Notes: generated from the sequence alone by a model not told the origin. DNA of 64,000 nt from Lachnospiraceae bacterium (GCA_017621815.1 JAGASK010000041.1:1-64000); one strand, 5' to 3'; positions 18,509 to 28,300 are shown, counted from the first letter of the stretch. Made by a program: numbers and translations.

Positions 18509-19140
18509 AAGCGGTTTTGTTTGATTTGGATGGAACTCTGGTGGATTCCATGTGGCTTTGGAAAGAGATAGATGTGGAATATCTGGGAAGATTCGGAATT
18601 GAGCTTCCAAGCGGTTTACAGACAGATATTGAAGGAATGAGTTTTTCCGAAACAGCTGCTTATATGAAGGAAAGGTTCCAAATACCGGATTCCGTTGAGA
18701 AAATGAAAGATGACTGGAACCAGATGGCATGGAATAAATATACTTATGAGGTTCCTTTAAAAGAGGGGGCAAAGGAATTTCTTGACTATTGCAGGGAAAA
18801 CGGAATTAAGCTTGGGATTGCTACCAGCAATTCCAGGGAGCTTGTAGAGAATATTATCAGGGTACATGGGCTTACAGGGTATTTTACGTGTGTGGTAACG
18901 GGCTGTGAAGTGAACAAAGGAAAGCCTGCTCCGGATGTTTATCTGGAAGCCTGTGCAAGATGCAGTGCAGAGCCTTCTGCCTGTCTGGTGTTTGAAGATA
19001 TTGTTCCCGGCATTCTGGCAGGAAAAGCAGCGGGAATGAAAGTTTGTGCCGTAGAGGATGCTTATTCCATGGACCAGAAGGAAAATAAGCAGAAACTGGC
19101 AGATTATTATATCAGGAATTATCATGAGATAAGCTATTAG
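18493..19140 (+). CDS. HAD family phosphatase (beta-phosphoglucomutase-like)
   Basis: 215 residues. Motif I FDLDGTLVDS carries the two catalytic aspartates. Motif II appears in GIATSNSRE, a lysine in NKGKPAPD and motif IV in VFEDIVPG. A helical cap lies between residues about 18 and 80. This is subfamily IA with a C1 cap, hydrolysing small phosphates or acting as a sugar-phosphate mutase; the substrate is unknown. The start overlaps the pseudouridine synthase by 16 nt. Confidence 0.9.
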   Translation: MLKNIEAVLFDLDGTLVDSMWLWKEIDVEYLGRFGIELPSGLQTDIEGMSFSETAAYMKERFQIPDSVEKMKDDWNQMAWNKYTYEVPLKEGAKEFLDYCRENGIKLGIATSNSRELVENIIRVHGLTGYFTCVVTGCEVNKGKPAPDVYLEACARCSAEPSACLVFEDIVPGILAGKAAGMKVCAVEDAYSMDQKENKQKLADYYIRNYHEISY

Positions 19141-19149
19141 GAGGTCAAT

Positions 19150-21006
19150 TTGGCAAAAGGCTTTTTACCTGTTTCAAAGCAGGATATGAAAGACATGGGA
19201 ATAGAGCAGCTTGATTTTGTGTATGTAATCGGAGATGCATATGTGGATCATCCGTCCTTTGGACATGCCATTATCAGCCGGATACTGGAAGCTCATGGTT
19301 ATCACGTGGGAATTATTTCCCAGCCTGACTGGAAAGATGCTGAAAGTATTAATGTGTTTGGAAGACCAAGACTGGGTTTCCTGATTTCAGGCGGGAATAT
19401 GGATTCCATGGTGAATCATTATTATGTATCCAAAAAGAGAAGAAAGACAGACGCATATACGCCCGGCGGTGTTATGGGGAAGAGGCCTGATTATGCCACT
19501 GTTGTTTACGGAAATCTGATTCGGAGAACCTATAAGGATGTTCCGGTGATTATCGGAGGAATTGAAGCCAGTCTTCGCAGGCTGGCCCATTATGATTATT
19601 GGAGCGATTCCTTTAAGCATTCCATACTGCTTGACAGTCAGGCAGATTTGATTTCCTATGGAATGGGGGAGCATTCTATTATAGAAATTGCAGATGCTTT
19701 GGCTGCGGGGATTGATGTAAAGGATATCACTTATATTCCGGGCACTGTGTATAAAACAAGGGATATATCAGGAATAACAGGCCTGATGGATGAAAAATAT
19801 AATGCAATCATACTGCCTTCCTATAATGAAATGAAGGAAAATCCGGCTCTCTATGCAAAAAGTTTCGGCATACAATATGAAAATACCGACTTTTATACAG
19901 GAAAAACAATGGCAGAGCCTTATGACAGCGGTATTTATGTGGTACAGAATCCCCCTGCTGCGCCATTGTCCATGCAGGAAATGGATGATGTTTACGGACT
20001 TCCCTATATGAGAACTTATCATCCTTCTTATGAAGAAAAAGGCGGAGTACCTGCCATTGCGGAAATCAAATTTTCCCTTATCAGCAACAGGGGCTGCTTT
20101 GGGGGCTGCAGCTTTTGTGCCCTTACCTTTCACCAGGGCAGAATTGTTCAGGTCAGAAGCCATGAATCCATTATTGAAGAAGCAAAAAAGATGACGGAAG
20201 AGCCGGACTTTAAGGGATATATTCATGATGTGGGAGGTCCCACGGCTAATTTCCGGCATCCTTCCTGTGAAAAACAGCTTAAGATGGGAGTGTGCAAAAA
20301 CAGGCAGTGCCTTTTTCCGTCTCCCTGCAAAAACCTGAATGCAGACCACAGTGATTATCTTTCCCTTTTGCGCAAGCTCAGGATGCTTCCGGGGGTAAAG
20401 AAGGTGTTCATCCGCTCGGGAATCAGGTTCGATTATCTTCTTGCGGATAAGAATGATGATTTTTTCAGGGAACTGGTGGAGCATCATGTCAGCGGCCAAC
20501 TTAAGGTGGCGCCGGAGCATATTTCAGATGCAGTGCTTTCCAAAATGGGAAAGCCGGAAAATAAAGTGTATGAACGCTTCGTAAAGAAATATTATCAGAT
20601 AAACAAAGAGCTTGGTAAGAAACAGTATTTAGTGCCTTATCTGATGTCATCCCATCCCGGTTCTACATTAAAGGAGGCCGTTGAACTGGCGGTTTATCTG
20701 CGTGATCTTGGATATATGCCGGAGCAGGTGCAGGACTTTTATCCTACGCCATCTACCATATCCACAGTCATGTATTACACGGGAATTGACCCGAGAAACG
20801 GTAAAAAAGTATATGTATGCAGGAATCCTCATGAAAAAGCCATGCAGAGGGCATTGATACAATACAGAAATCCCGAAAATTATGAGCTTGTTTATGAAGC
20901 GCTGCAAAAAGCGGGAAGAATGGATTTGGTAGGATATGACAAAAACTGTCTGATTAAACCCCGGAAAAATAAGAAATCAAATAGAACTATTCATAAAAAG
21001 AAATAG
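19150..21006 (+). CDS. YgiQ family radical SAM protein
   Basis: 618 residues. The radical SAM cluster cysteines are C316, C320 and C323 in [10 protein letters not shown]. The N-terminal YgiQ region has the [12 protein letters not shown] and [12 protein letters not shown] motifs. The C-terminal part has [11 protein letters not shown] and [18 protein letters not shown], typical of the family. The reaction of YgiQ is not known. The start is TTG at 19150 with GGAGG immediately upstream. The Lys/Asn/Arg-rich tail is poorly conserved. It lies in one operon with the HAD gene (9-nt gap). Confidence 0.95.
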   Translation: MAKGFLPVSKQDMKDMGIEQLDFVYVIGDAYVDHPSFGHAIISRILEAHGYHVGIISQPDWKDAESINVFGRPRLGFLISGGNMDSMVNHYYVSKKRRKTDAYTPGGVMGKRPDYATVVYGNLIRRTYKDVPVIIGGIEASLRRLAHYDYWSDSFKHSILLDSQADLISYGMGEHSIIEIADALAAGIDVKDITYIPGTVYKTRDISGITGLMDEKYNAIILPSYNEMKENPALYAKSFGIQYENTDFYTGKTMAEPYDSGIYVVQNPPAAPLSMQEMDDVYGLPYMRTYHPSYEEKGGVPAIAEIKFSLISNRGCFGGCSFCALTFHQGRIVQVRSHESIIEEAKKMTEEPDFKGYIHDVGGPTANFRHPSCEKQLKMGVCKNRQCLFPSPCKNLNADHSDYLSLLRKLRMLPGVKKVFIRSGIRFDYLLADKNDDFFRELVEHHVSGQLKVAPEHISDAVLSKMGKPENKVYERFVKKYYQINKELGKKQYLVPYLMSSHPGSTLKEAVELAVYLRDLGYMPEQVQDFYPTPSTISTVMYYTGIDPRNGKKVYVCRNPHEKAMQRALIQYRNPENYELVYEALQKAGRMDLVGYDKNCLIKPRKNKKSNRTIHKKK

Positions 21007-21018
21007 CAGGAGATTATT

Positions 21019-21588
21019 ATGAGAAAAGCAATTAAAGGAAATTTTGGATATCTGGTCGCTAAAAGGAAACAGGTGCTTATCAGAACGATTGTTTTCTTTG
21101 CCATTTCACAGGCTCTTTTGGCGGCAGGAATTATCAGTACCGGAACGAGAAAGAATCTTCTGACGGTGGTAGCAGTGCTGGGCTGCCTTCCTGCCTGTAA
21201 AAGTCTTGTTAATTTAATTATGTATTTTAAAGCTAAAGGCTGCAGTGAGAAGGCTAAAGAAAAGATTAAACCGGAAGAGGGAAATTTAATAGGAATGTAT
21301 GACATGTATTTTACTTCCTATAAAAAGAATTATCCCATTAGTCATATGGTTGTGGAAGGGAAAAATGTGTGCGGTTATACAGAAGTTGAGAATTGCGATA
21401 CAAAGGCCTGCGAGGAACATCTTGTTACAATGCTGAAACAGGGAGGCTATAAGGATTTAACAGTTAAAATTTTTAAGGAGCTTCCTAAGTATTGTGAACG
21501 GCTACGGCAGCTGAATGGCCTGGAGCGTGAAAAGACTCCTGAGCATGATGACGGAATCAGAATAGTTTTATATGATATTTCACTTTAA
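21019..21588 (+). CDS. Conserved hypothetical membrane-associated protein, 189 aa
   Basis: I do not recognise a named family. Two hydrophobic segments (about residues 20-41 and 48-72) are followed by a soluble domain of about 110 residues. That domain has the MYDMYFTSYKKNYPISHMVVEG block and a Lys-rich helix. Several cysteines (C58, C62, then later ones) stand out. It starts 12 nt after ygiQ, with AGGAG upstream, and ends 10 nt before the RluA-type gene, so it is co-transcribed with RNA-modification genes. Confidence 0.75.
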   Translation: MRKAIKGNFGYLVAKRKQVLIRTIVFFAISQALLAAGIISTGTRKNLLTVVAVLGCLPACKSLVNLIMYFKAKGCSEKAKEKIKPEEGNLIGMYDMYFTSYKKNYPISHMVVEGKNVCGYTEVENCDTKACEEHLVTMLKQGGYKDLTVKIFKELPKYCERLRQLNGLEREKTPEHDDGIRIVLYDISL

Positions 21589-21598
21589 AGGATAGATT

Positions 21599-22576
21599 AT
21601 GTATCAATTTACAATTACTGTTAATGAAGCAGGACAGAGATTCGATAAATATTTGGGGAAGCTTTTGCCCAAAGCGCCTTCTTCTTTCTTTTATAAAATG
21701 CTTCGTAAGAAGAACATTACACTCAACGGAAAGAAAGCGGAAGGAAAAGAAAAACTTGCAGTAGGAGACAAGGTATCTCTTTTCCTCTCAGACGAGACCT
21801 TTACGGGCTTTCAGGCAGAGAGGAGGGAGGATGAATATCTGGAGGCTTACAAAAAGCTTAAGGGCATTGAGATTGTTTATGAAAATGAACATATGCTGCT
21901 TGCAGTCAAACCTGCAGGAATTCTTGCACAAAAAGCAAAGGATTCAGATGTTTCGGTCAATGAATGGCTGATTGGATATCTTTTAAATAAGCGGGAGATT
22001 TCGGAAAGCGAACTTTCCACTTATAAGCCTTCTGTTTGCAACCGTCTTGACAGGAATACAAGCGGACTGATTATCTGTGCCAAATCCCTTGCCGGAAGCC
22101 AGAGGCTGAATGAGCTGATTAAGCAGCGCCGTGTCCGTAAATTTTACCGGCTTTTCGTGAAAGGCAGCGTTCCCAAAGAGGAAAATCTGGAAGGGTATCT
22201 TACCAAGGATGAGAGAAGCAATAAAGTAACGATATCATCCGGGAAGGTTGAGAACAGTTCTTATATTAAAACAAGATATTATCCCCTTGAGAAGTTTTCT
22301 GATATGACTTATCTTGAGGCAGAACTGATTACGGGAAAAACTCATCAGATTCGTGCCCATATGGCGTCTGCGGGTCATCCTTTGCTTGGGGATTACAAAT
22401 ACGGAAACAGGGGCTTTAATGATAAATATAGGGAAAGATATGGAATTTCTTCCCAGCTGCTTCATGCGTACCGGCTGGAGTTCCCAGAGGATGAACTTCT
22501 TTTCGGGGGAAAGTCCCATATTTTTACAGCGGATGAACCTGCTGTATTTCAAGAAATATTAAAAGATATTAAATAA
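21599..22576 (+). CDS. RluA family pseudouridine synthase
   Basis: 325 residues. An S4 domain (about 12-75) precedes a catalytic domain with the active-site aspartate in VCNRLDRNTSGLIICAKS and the family motif ITGKTHQIRAHM. RluC/RluD enzymes modify 23S rRNA uridines. The length and the FYKMLRKKNI S4 variant suggest a RluC type, but target assignment needs comparison. A second RluA-type gene lies at 53744 in this window. Confidence 0.92.
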   Translation: MYQFTITVNEAGQRFDKYLGKLLPKAPSSFFYKMLRKKNITLNGKKAEGKEKLAVGDKVSLFLSDETFTGFQAERREDEYLEAYKKLKGIEIVYENEHMLLAVKPAGILAQKAKDSDVSVNEWLIGYLLNKREISESELSTYKPSVCNRLDRNTSGLIICAKSLAGSQRLNELIKQRRVRKFYRLFVKGSVPKEENLEGYLTKDERSNKVTISSGKVENSSYIKTRYYPLEKFSDMTYLEAELITGKTHQIRAHMASAGHPLLGDYKYGNRGFNDKYRERYGISSQLLHAYRLEFPEDELLFGGKSHIFTADEPAVFQEILKDIK

Positions 22577-22591
22577 TAAGGAAGAACGGTT

Positions 22592-23128
22592 ATGGCAACC
22601 TGGAATTCAAGGGGGCTTCGCGGCTCTACTCTTGAAGATTTAATCAATCATACAAATGAAAAATATCTGGAAAACGGACTGGCTCTGATTCAGAAAATAC
22701 CTACGCCCATTACGCCCATTAATATTGATAAGAAGAGCAGACATATAACACTGGCATATTTTGAAAAGAAAAGTACGGTAGACTATATCGGTGTTGTACA
22801 GGGAATTCCTGTTTGCTTCGATGCCAAAGAATGTGCGGTAGATACTTTTTCACTTCAGAATATTCATGAGCATCAGGTGGTTTTTATGGAGCAGTTTGAA
22901 AAGCAGGGCGGTGTTGCGTTTTTTCTTATATATTATACACATCAGGATTTATTTTACTATCTGCCCTATGAAATGCTTAAATTCTTTTGGGACAGGGCAA
23001 AAGAAGGCGGTCGTAAAAGCTTCCGGCGGGAAGAATTGAATCCTGAGTATTATCTTCCTAAAAAAGAAGGGATTCTTGTTCCTTATCTTGATATTTTAAG
23101 TAAGGATTTGGAAGACAGAGATTTTTAA
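22592..23128 (+). CDS. recU: Holliday junction resolvase RecU
   Basis: 178 residues. RecU cleaves Holliday junctions during recombinational repair in Firmicutes. Family features are N-S-R-G-x-R-G near the start (NSRGLRGSTLEDLI), the catalytic core TVDYIGVVQG with CFDAKE, and QVVFMEQFEKQGGVAFFLI. AAGGAAG lies upstream. It is the last gene of the unit; the next promoter begins 9 nt after its stop and no terminator is seen between them. Confidence 0.95.
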   Translation: MATWNSRGLRGSTLEDLINHTNEKYLENGLALIQKIPTPITPINIDKKSRHITLAYFEKKSTVDYIGVVQGIPVCFDAKECAVDTFSLQNIHEHQVVFMEQFEKQGGVAFFLIYYTHQDLFYYLPYEMLKFFWDRAKEGGRKSFRREELNPEYYLPKKEGILVPYLDILSKDLEDRDF

Positions 23129-23136
23129 GAAACTGT

Positions 23137-23165
23137 TTGACATTCAAACGCTTTTCTTATATACT
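23137..23165 (+). promoter_or_regulatory. Strong sigma-A promoter of the histidine operon
   Basis: TTGACA (23137-23142), a 17-nt spacer and TATACT (23160-23165), close to consensus. It gives a leader of about 85 nt before hisZ. Confidence 0.85.
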
Positions 23166-23179
23166 GTCAATAGTTTTAC

Positions 23180-23205
23180 GTGCTACTTTGCTATCAAAGT
23201 AGCAC
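23180..23205 (+). promoter_or_regulatory. Perfect 11-bp leader hairpin/operator upstream of hisZ
   Basis: GTGCTACTTTG (23180-23190) and CAAAGTAGCAC (23195-23205) form a perfect stem with a CTAT loop, starting about 8 nt downstream of the expected transcript start. No T-run follows, so it is not a simple terminator. It may be an operator near +1 or a stabilising RNA hairpin. Confidence 0.6.
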
Positions 23206-23256
23206 TGTAATGTGATAAAGTAATAAAATATTAATACAGAATAAGGAGTGCTGATT

Positions 23257-24378
23257 ATGTATAAGAAACTGGTACATACGCCGGAAGGTGTGCGTGACAT
23301 TTATGGAGAAGAATATGCGAGAAAAAGAGCCACGCAGGAGCTTATTCACCATCAGCTGAATTTGTACGGGTATGAAGATATTCAGACGCCGACTTTTGAG
23401 TTTTTTGATGTATTTTCCCAGGAAATAGGTACAACTCCCTCCAAGGAGCTTTATAAGTTTTTTGATAAAGAAGGCAATACATTGGTGCTGCGGCCGGATT
23501 TTACCCCATCCATGGCAAGGTGTGCCGCAAAATATTTTATGGATGAGGATGTGCCCATACGTTTCTGCTATCAGGGAAATACTTTTACGAATACAAGCAA
23601 TCTCCAGGGAAAGCTGAAGGAAGTTACCCAGATGGGCGCAGAGCTTATGGGAGACGGAAGCGTGGAAGCTGACGGTGAAATGATTGCCATGGTGATAGAA
23701 TCTCTTCTGGCGGCAGGATTAAAGGAATTCCAGTTAAGCATCGGCGAAGTGGAATACTTTAAGGGGCTTTGTGAACAGGCAGGGCTGGATGAAGAAACAG
23801 AGTTGAATCTGCGGGATTTTATTTCCGGTAAAAATATTTTCGGCGCTGAAAACCTGCTTTCCGACAGAGGCATTGATGCTAAATCCTGTGAAATGCTTTT
23901 GAAGATAACAGATTATTACGGGCCGGCAGCATCCCTTGCAGAAGCAAAAAAATCCGTAAATAACCGTCGTTCCCTGCAGGCAGTTGAAAGACTTGAAAAG
24001 CTGTATCAGGTACTTTGCGCATACGGCGTTGAAAAGTATATTTCCTTTGACCTTGGTATGCTGAGTAAGTATAATTATTACACAGGTGTAATTTTCAAGG
24101 TATATACCTACGGAGTGGGGGATGCCATTGTAAAGGGCGGAAGGTATGATAAGCTTCTCAGTTATTTCGGCAAGAATGCGCCTGCAATCGGTTTCATGGT
24201 GATTATTGATGACTTAATGTCTGCCCTTAACAGGCAAAATCATGAATTTCAGGTTTCCTGTGAAAACAGGGTTCTGACTTATAATAAGAGTAATTATGAA
24301 AGCAGACTGGAAGAAGCCAGGGCGTTTCGGCAAAAAGGCATCCGTACTGTGCTTGTACCTGAAAAAGAATCAGAATAA
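23257..24378 (+). CDS. hisZ: ATP phosphoribosyltransferase regulatory subunit HisZ
   Basis: 373 residues. The histidyl-tRNA-synthetase-like fold shows TPEGVRDI near the start, motif 2-like LRPDFTPSMAR, and the C-terminal YYTGVIFKVY and GGRYDKLL blocks. HisZ lacks aminoacylation and instead forms the allosteric part of the octameric HisG-HisZ enzyme for the first step of histidine synthesis. AAGGAG precedes the ATG at 23257; a GTG three codons earlier is less likely. Its presence fits the short HisG encoded next. Confidence 0.96.
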   Translation: MYKKLVHTPEGVRDIYGEEYARKRATQELIHHQLNLYGYEDIQTPTFEFFDVFSQEIGTTPSKELYKFFDKEGNTLVLRPDFTPSMARCAAKYFMDEDVPIRFCYQGNTFTNTSNLQGKLKEVTQMGAELMGDGSVEADGEMIAMVIESLLAAGLKEFQLSIGEVEYFKGLCEQAGLDEETELNLRDFISGKNIFGAENLLSDRGIDAKSCEMLLKITDYYGPAASLAEAKKSVNNRRSLQAVERLEKLYQVLCAYGVEKYISFDLGMLSKYNYYTGVIFKVYTYGVGDAIVKGGRYDKLLSYFGKNAPAIGFMVIIDDLMSALNRQNHEFQVSCENRVLTYNKSNYESRLEEARAFRQKGIRTVLVPEKESE

Positions 24379-24400
24379 CCGGTGTTGAAATGAGGAAATA

Positions 24401-25048
24401 ATGATGAGTGATGAAAGATATTTAACCTTTGCCCTTGGAAAGGGCAGACTTGCCAATAAAACGTTAGAGTTGTTAGAGCAGATTGGTATAACCTGTGAAG
24501 AAATGAAGGATAAGGATTCCAGAAAACTGATTTTTGTCAACGAGGAATTAAAACTCAGGTTTTTTCTTGCCAAGGGGCCTGATGTTCCGACTTATGTGGA
24601 ATATGGAGCAGCCGATATCGGCGTTGTTGGAAGCGATACCATTATGGAAGAAAACAGAAGAGTTTATGAGGTTTTGGACCTGGGCTTTGGAAAGTGCAGG
24701 ATGTGTGTCTGCGGACCGGAATCGGCAAGGGAACTGTTACAGCATCATGAGATGATTCGTGTTGCCAGCAAGTATCCCAATATTGCAAAAGACTATTTTC
24801 ACAATAAGAAGCATCAGACAGTTGACATTATTAAGCTGAATGGCTCTGTGGAACTGGGGCCTATCGTGGGGCTTTCCGATGTTATAGTAGATATTGTGGA
24901 AACCGGCTCAACGCTGCGTGAGAACGGTCTTCAGGTTCTTGAAGAAATCTGTCCCTTATCTGCAAGAATGATAGTAAATCAGGTAAGTATGCAGATGGAA
25001 ACGGAAAGAATCAGGAGTTTAATAGGTAAGCTGAAAGAATTGTGTTAA
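24401..25048 (+). CDS. hisG: ATP phosphoribosyltransferase, short form
   Basis: 215 residues, the short HisG that needs HisZ. It condenses ATP with PRPP in the first committed, feedback-controlled step of histidine synthesis. Visible motifs are FALGKGRL, GAADIGVVGSDTI and the PRPP-binding DIVETGSTLRENGL. The C-terminal regulatory domain of long HisG is absent. Two adjacent ATG codons (24401, 24404) could start it; the first is chosen with GAGG about 8 nt upstream. Confidence 0.97.
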   Translation: MMSDERYLTFALGKGRLANKTLELLEQIGITCEEMKDKDSRKLIFVNEELKLRFFLAKGPDVPTYVEYGAADIGVVGSDTIMEENRRVYEVLDLGFGKCRMCVCGPESARELLQHHEMIRVASKYPNIAKDYFHNKKHQTVDIIKLNGSVELGPIVGLSDVIVDIVETGSTLRENGLQVLEEICPLSARMIVNQVSMQMETERIRSLIGKLKELC

Positions 25049-25085
25049 AGGATAAAAGCAAAAAGGAAAGGAATGACGGTTTAAA

Positions 25086-26384
25086 ATGCGGATAGTAACT
25101 TTAAATGAAAGTACAAAAAATAATTTACTGGAACAGCTTCTGAAAAGAAGCCCCTCCAGCTATGGAACATATGAGCAGACAGTTAATGAAATCATTGAAA
25201 ATGTAAAGCAGAACAAAGACAAAGCATTGTTTGATTATACCCTTCAGTTTGACCATTGTGAGATTACGGCTGAAAATATTCGTGTAACAAGAGAAGAAAT
25301 TGATGAAGCTTATACCCTTGTGGATTCGGAATTTATTGAGGTGATGAAAAAGTCCGCTGCAAATATAAAGAAGTTTCATGAAAAACAGCTTCATAACAGC
25401 TGGATAGTTCCGGAGGATAACGGAACCATATTAGGTCAGAAAATTCTGCCCATTGCCATTTCGGGCGTATATGTTCCGGGAGGTAAAGCAGCATATCCTT
25501 CCAGCGTGCTGATGAATGTTCTCCCCGCCAGGGTTGCAGGTGTAGGAAGAATTATTATGACAACGCCTCCGGGAAAGGACGGTAAGGTAACGCCTGGCAC
25601 ATTGGTGGCGGCAGATATTGCGGGTGTGGATGAAATCTATAAGGCCGGCGGCGCTCAGGCTATTGCAGCTATGGCGTTCGGCACGGAAAGCATTCCCAGG
25701 GTGGATAAGATTACCGGTCCTGGAAACATTTTTGTGGCTCTTGCCAAAAAAGCCTGTTTTGGATTTGTCAGCATTGATTCCATTGCCGGTCCCAGTGAAA
25801 TTCTTGTGCTGGCGGATGAAACCGCTAATCCAAGGTATGTTGCAGCAGATTTGCTTTCCCAGGCGGAACATGATGAAATGGCAAGCGCTATTTTAATTAC
25901 CACAAGCAGGGAACTGGCCCAAAAAGTATCCGATGAGGTGGAATCTTTTACCAAGGAGCTTTCAAGGGAAAGAATTATCAGGGAATCCCTTGATAATTAC
26001 GGTTATATTTTCGTTGCGGAAACTATGGATGATGCCATAGATGCGGCAAATGAGATTGCATCGGAGCATTTGGAAATTTTGACCGCAAATCCCTTTGAAA
26101 CCATGACAAAAATCAAGAATGCGGGTGCAATTTTCCTTGGAGAATATTCTTCGGAGCCTTTGGGCGACTATTTTGCAGGTCCCAATCATATTTTGCCTAC
26201 AAACGGAACCGCTAAATTCTTTTCACCTTTGAACGTGGACGATTTTATGAAGAAGACCAGCATTATTTCCTATTCCAGGGATGCTCTTTTGAAGGTACAT
26301 AAGGATATTGAACTGTTTGCGGAAAGAGAAGGGCTTACCGCTCATGCCAATTCCATAAAAGTCAGATTTGAAAATGAGGCATAA
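25086..26384 (+). CDS. hisD: Histidinol dehydrogenase
   Basis: 432 residues. It oxidises L-histidinol to histidine with two NAD+. Family blocks seen are YVPGGKAAYPSSVLMN, AGGAQAIAAMAFGT, ITGPGNIFVALAKK, DSIAGPSEILVLAD and the C-terminal FAGPNHILPTNGTA. The catalytic Glu-His pair lies in ASEHLEI. The gene starts 37 nt after hisG with GGAAAGGAA upstream. It is a standard single-domain HisD. Confidence 0.97.
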   Translation: MRIVTLNESTKNNLLEQLLKRSPSSYGTYEQTVNEIIENVKQNKDKALFDYTLQFDHCEITAENIRVTREEIDEAYTLVDSEFIEVMKKSAANIKKFHEKQLHNSWIVPEDNGTILGQKILPIAISGVYVPGGKAAYPSSVLMNVLPARVAGVGRIIMTTPPGKDGKVTPGTLVAADIAGVDEIYKAGGAQAIAAMAFGTESIPRVDKITGPGNIFVALAKKACFGFVSIDSIAGPSEILVLADETANPRYVAADLLSQAEHDEMASAILITTSRELAQKVSDEVESFTKELSRERIIRESLDNYGYIFVAETMDDAIDAANEIASEHLEILTANPFETMTKIKNAGAIFLGEYSSEPLGDYFAGPNHILPTNGTAKFFSPLNVDDFMKKTSIISYSRDALLKVHKDIELFAEREGLTAHANSIKVRFENEA

Positions 26385-26424
26385 ATTTTATTTAAAGTGC
26401 AAATAGCACGGAAACGAGGTTATT

Positions 26425-27012
26425 ATGAGCCGTAGTGCATCCATAAGCAGAAAAACAAAGGAAACGGATATTACAGCAGTTCTCGAAATTGATGGCAGCG
26501 GAAGCAGTCATATTGATACGGGAATCGGTTTTTTTAATCATATGCTTGAGGGCTTTGCCAAGCATGGATTTTTTGATTTAGACATGACAATTAAAGGTGA
26601 TTTGCAGGTGGACGGACATCATACGGTGGAAGATGCCGGCATTGTGCTTGGCAGTGCCATTAAGGAAGCAGTCGGCGATAAAGCCGGAATGAAACGTTAT
26701 GGTTCCTGCATTCTTCCCATGGATGATGCACTGGCGCTGTGCGCCGTTGATTTGTGCGGAAGACCCTATCTTTCTTTTGACTGTAATTTTACGTCAGAGA
26801 GAGTAGGATATCTTGAAACGGAGCTTGTGCGGGAATTTTTCTATGCCGTATCTTATGCAGCGGGAATGAACCTGCATATTAAAATGATTTCGGGAATCAA
26901 TAATCATCATATGATAGAGGCCATGTTTAAGGCTTTTGCCAAGGCGCTTGATGCGGCTACCGCTAAGGACGAAAGAATAAAGGATGTTTTAAGTACGAAA
27001 GGCAGTTTATAG
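26425..27012 (+). CDS. hisB: Imidazoleglycerol-phosphate dehydratase
   Basis: 195 residues. It is a manganese enzyme converting imidazole glycerol phosphate to imidazole acetol phosphate. The two repeated metal motifs are present: GFFNHMLEGFAKHG and the HHTVEDAGI segment in the first half, and NNHHMIEAMFKAFA in the second. It is monofunctional, without the HisB phosphatase of enterics. Only 1 nt separates its stop from the next start. Confidence 0.97.
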   Translation: MSRSASISRKTKETDITAVLEIDGSGSSHIDTGIGFFNHMLEGFAKHGFFDLDMTIKGDLQVDGHHTVEDAGIVLGSAIKEAVGDKAGMKRYGSCILPMDDALALCAVDLCGRPYLSFDCNFTSERVGYLETELVREFFYAVSYAAGMNLHIKMISGINNHHMIEAMFKAFAKALDAATAKDERIKDVLSTKGSL

Positions 27013-27013
27013 A

Positions 27014-28300
27014 ATGAATACATATAAGAGAATCATTCCATGCATTTATTTGTGGAAAGGAAGTGCAGTAAAAGGATTTCAGGATTTAACGCCCGTCAGT
27101 GATTCTCCCGTGGAACTGGCAAAATTCTATGGGGAAAGCAATGCGGACGAATTGATAGTTTTTGATTTATCCAAAACAGATGAGGAACACGAAGAGGCTA
27201 TATCCGTTATCCGTGAAATGGCAGTTCAGGCTCAGATTCCTGTGATAGGAGCAGGCAATATCAAACGCATGGAGGATGTAAAAAAGCTTCTTTATGCGGG
27301 ATGTAAAAAGGCGGCTTTAAATTATTCCAAAGAAGACAATGTAAATCTCACCAAAGAAGTTTCATTGAAATTCGGCAGGGAAAAAATTGTTGCCTGCATT
27401 GCAAAAGCTCATGAAATTGAATTGAATGCAGCGTTACTTTCGGAGTTTGCGCAGGAGATTATCCTGCTGGATGAGAAAACCATAAAGCAGGCGGTTGAAG
27501 TATCAAAGCTGCCGCTGCTGGTTACTTTGCCGGAGGTTTCCCTTGATAAGCTGATTGAATTATTATCCTGTGAGTCCATTGCCGGCATTACCGGACCTGC
27601 GGTAAATGCAAATGCAAAGGAAATTAATGATATCAAAGATTTATGTGCCGGCAACGGTGTTAAGGTTCGTACCTTCGAGCCTGATATAAAATGGGATGAA
27701 CTTAAGAAAAATTCTGACGGTCATGTGCCTGTAGTTGTTCAGGATTACAGGACAAATGAGGTTTTAATGGTTGCTTATATGAATGAGGAAGCCTATATGA
27801 TGACCTTAAAAACCGGACGTATGACTTATTTCAGCAGAAGCAGAAATGAACTTTGGCTTAAAGGCGCTACCAGCGGGCATTTTCAGTATGTAAAGGAGCT
27901 GATTGCCGACTGTGATAAAGATACCATCCTGGCAAAGGTTGACCAAATCGGTGCAGCCTGCCATACGGGAAGCTACAGCTGTTTCTTTAACGGGATTATG
28001 AAAAAAGATTATGATGAGACTAATCTTTTAAAGGTATTTGAGAGTGTTTTTCAGGTGATTAAGGACAGAAAGGTTCATCCTAAAGAAGGCGCTTATACCA
28101 ATTATCTGTTTGATAAAGGGCTTGATAAAATTTTAAAAAAGCTGGGGGAAGAGGCAACGGAAATTGTAATTGCTGCCAAAAATCCTGATGCCAACGAAAT
28201 CAAATATGAGGTTTCCGATTTCCTGTATCATTTAATGGTTTTAATGGTTGAAAAGGGAGTGACCTGGGAAGAAATCACACAAGAGCTTGCAAAACGATAA
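27014..28300 (+). CDS. hisIE: HisF-like pseudo-domain fused to HisI-HisE
   Basis: 428 residues in three parts. Residues 1-215 look like the HisF (beta/alpha)8 barrel, with IIPCIYLWKG at the start, GAGNIKRMEDV and a C-terminal NGVKVRTFEPD. The two HisF catalytic aspartates are not there: the first aligns with Y12, and the second falls in VACIAKA with no Asp. Residues about 220-330 are HisI cyclohydrolase, with the metal residues in ADCDKD and CHTGSYSC. Residues about 335-428 are HisE pyrophosphohydrolase, with EEATEIVIAAKN. The HisI and HisE parts look active. The barrel may be structural or regulatory. Confidence 0.9.
   Translation: MNTYKRIIPCIYLWKGSAVKGFQDLTPVSDSPVELAKFYGESNADELIVFDLSKTDEEHEEAISVIREMAVQAQIPVIGAGNIKRMEDVKKLLYAGCKKAALNYSKEDNVNLTKEVSLKFGREKIVACIAKAHEIELNAALLSEFAQEIILLDEKTIKQAVEVSKLPLLVTLPEVSLDKLIELLSCESIAGITGPAVNANAKEINDIKDLCAGNGVKVRTFEPDIKWDELKKNSDGHVPVVVQDYRTNEVLMVAYMNEEAYMMTLKTGRMTYFSRSRNELWLKGATSGHFQYVKELIADCDKDTILAKVDQIGAACHTGSYSCFFNGIMKKDYDETNLLKVFESVFQVIKDRKVHPKEGAYTNYLFDKGLDKILKKLGEEATEIVIAAKNPDANEIKYEVSDFLYHLMVLMVEKGVTWEEITQELAKR

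Noticed and set aside
19768..20520. Open frame of 250 codons on the minus strand
   Set aside because: It is antisense to the YgiQ gene; its Cys/His/Phe-rich composition is what the reverse strand of a coding gene gives.
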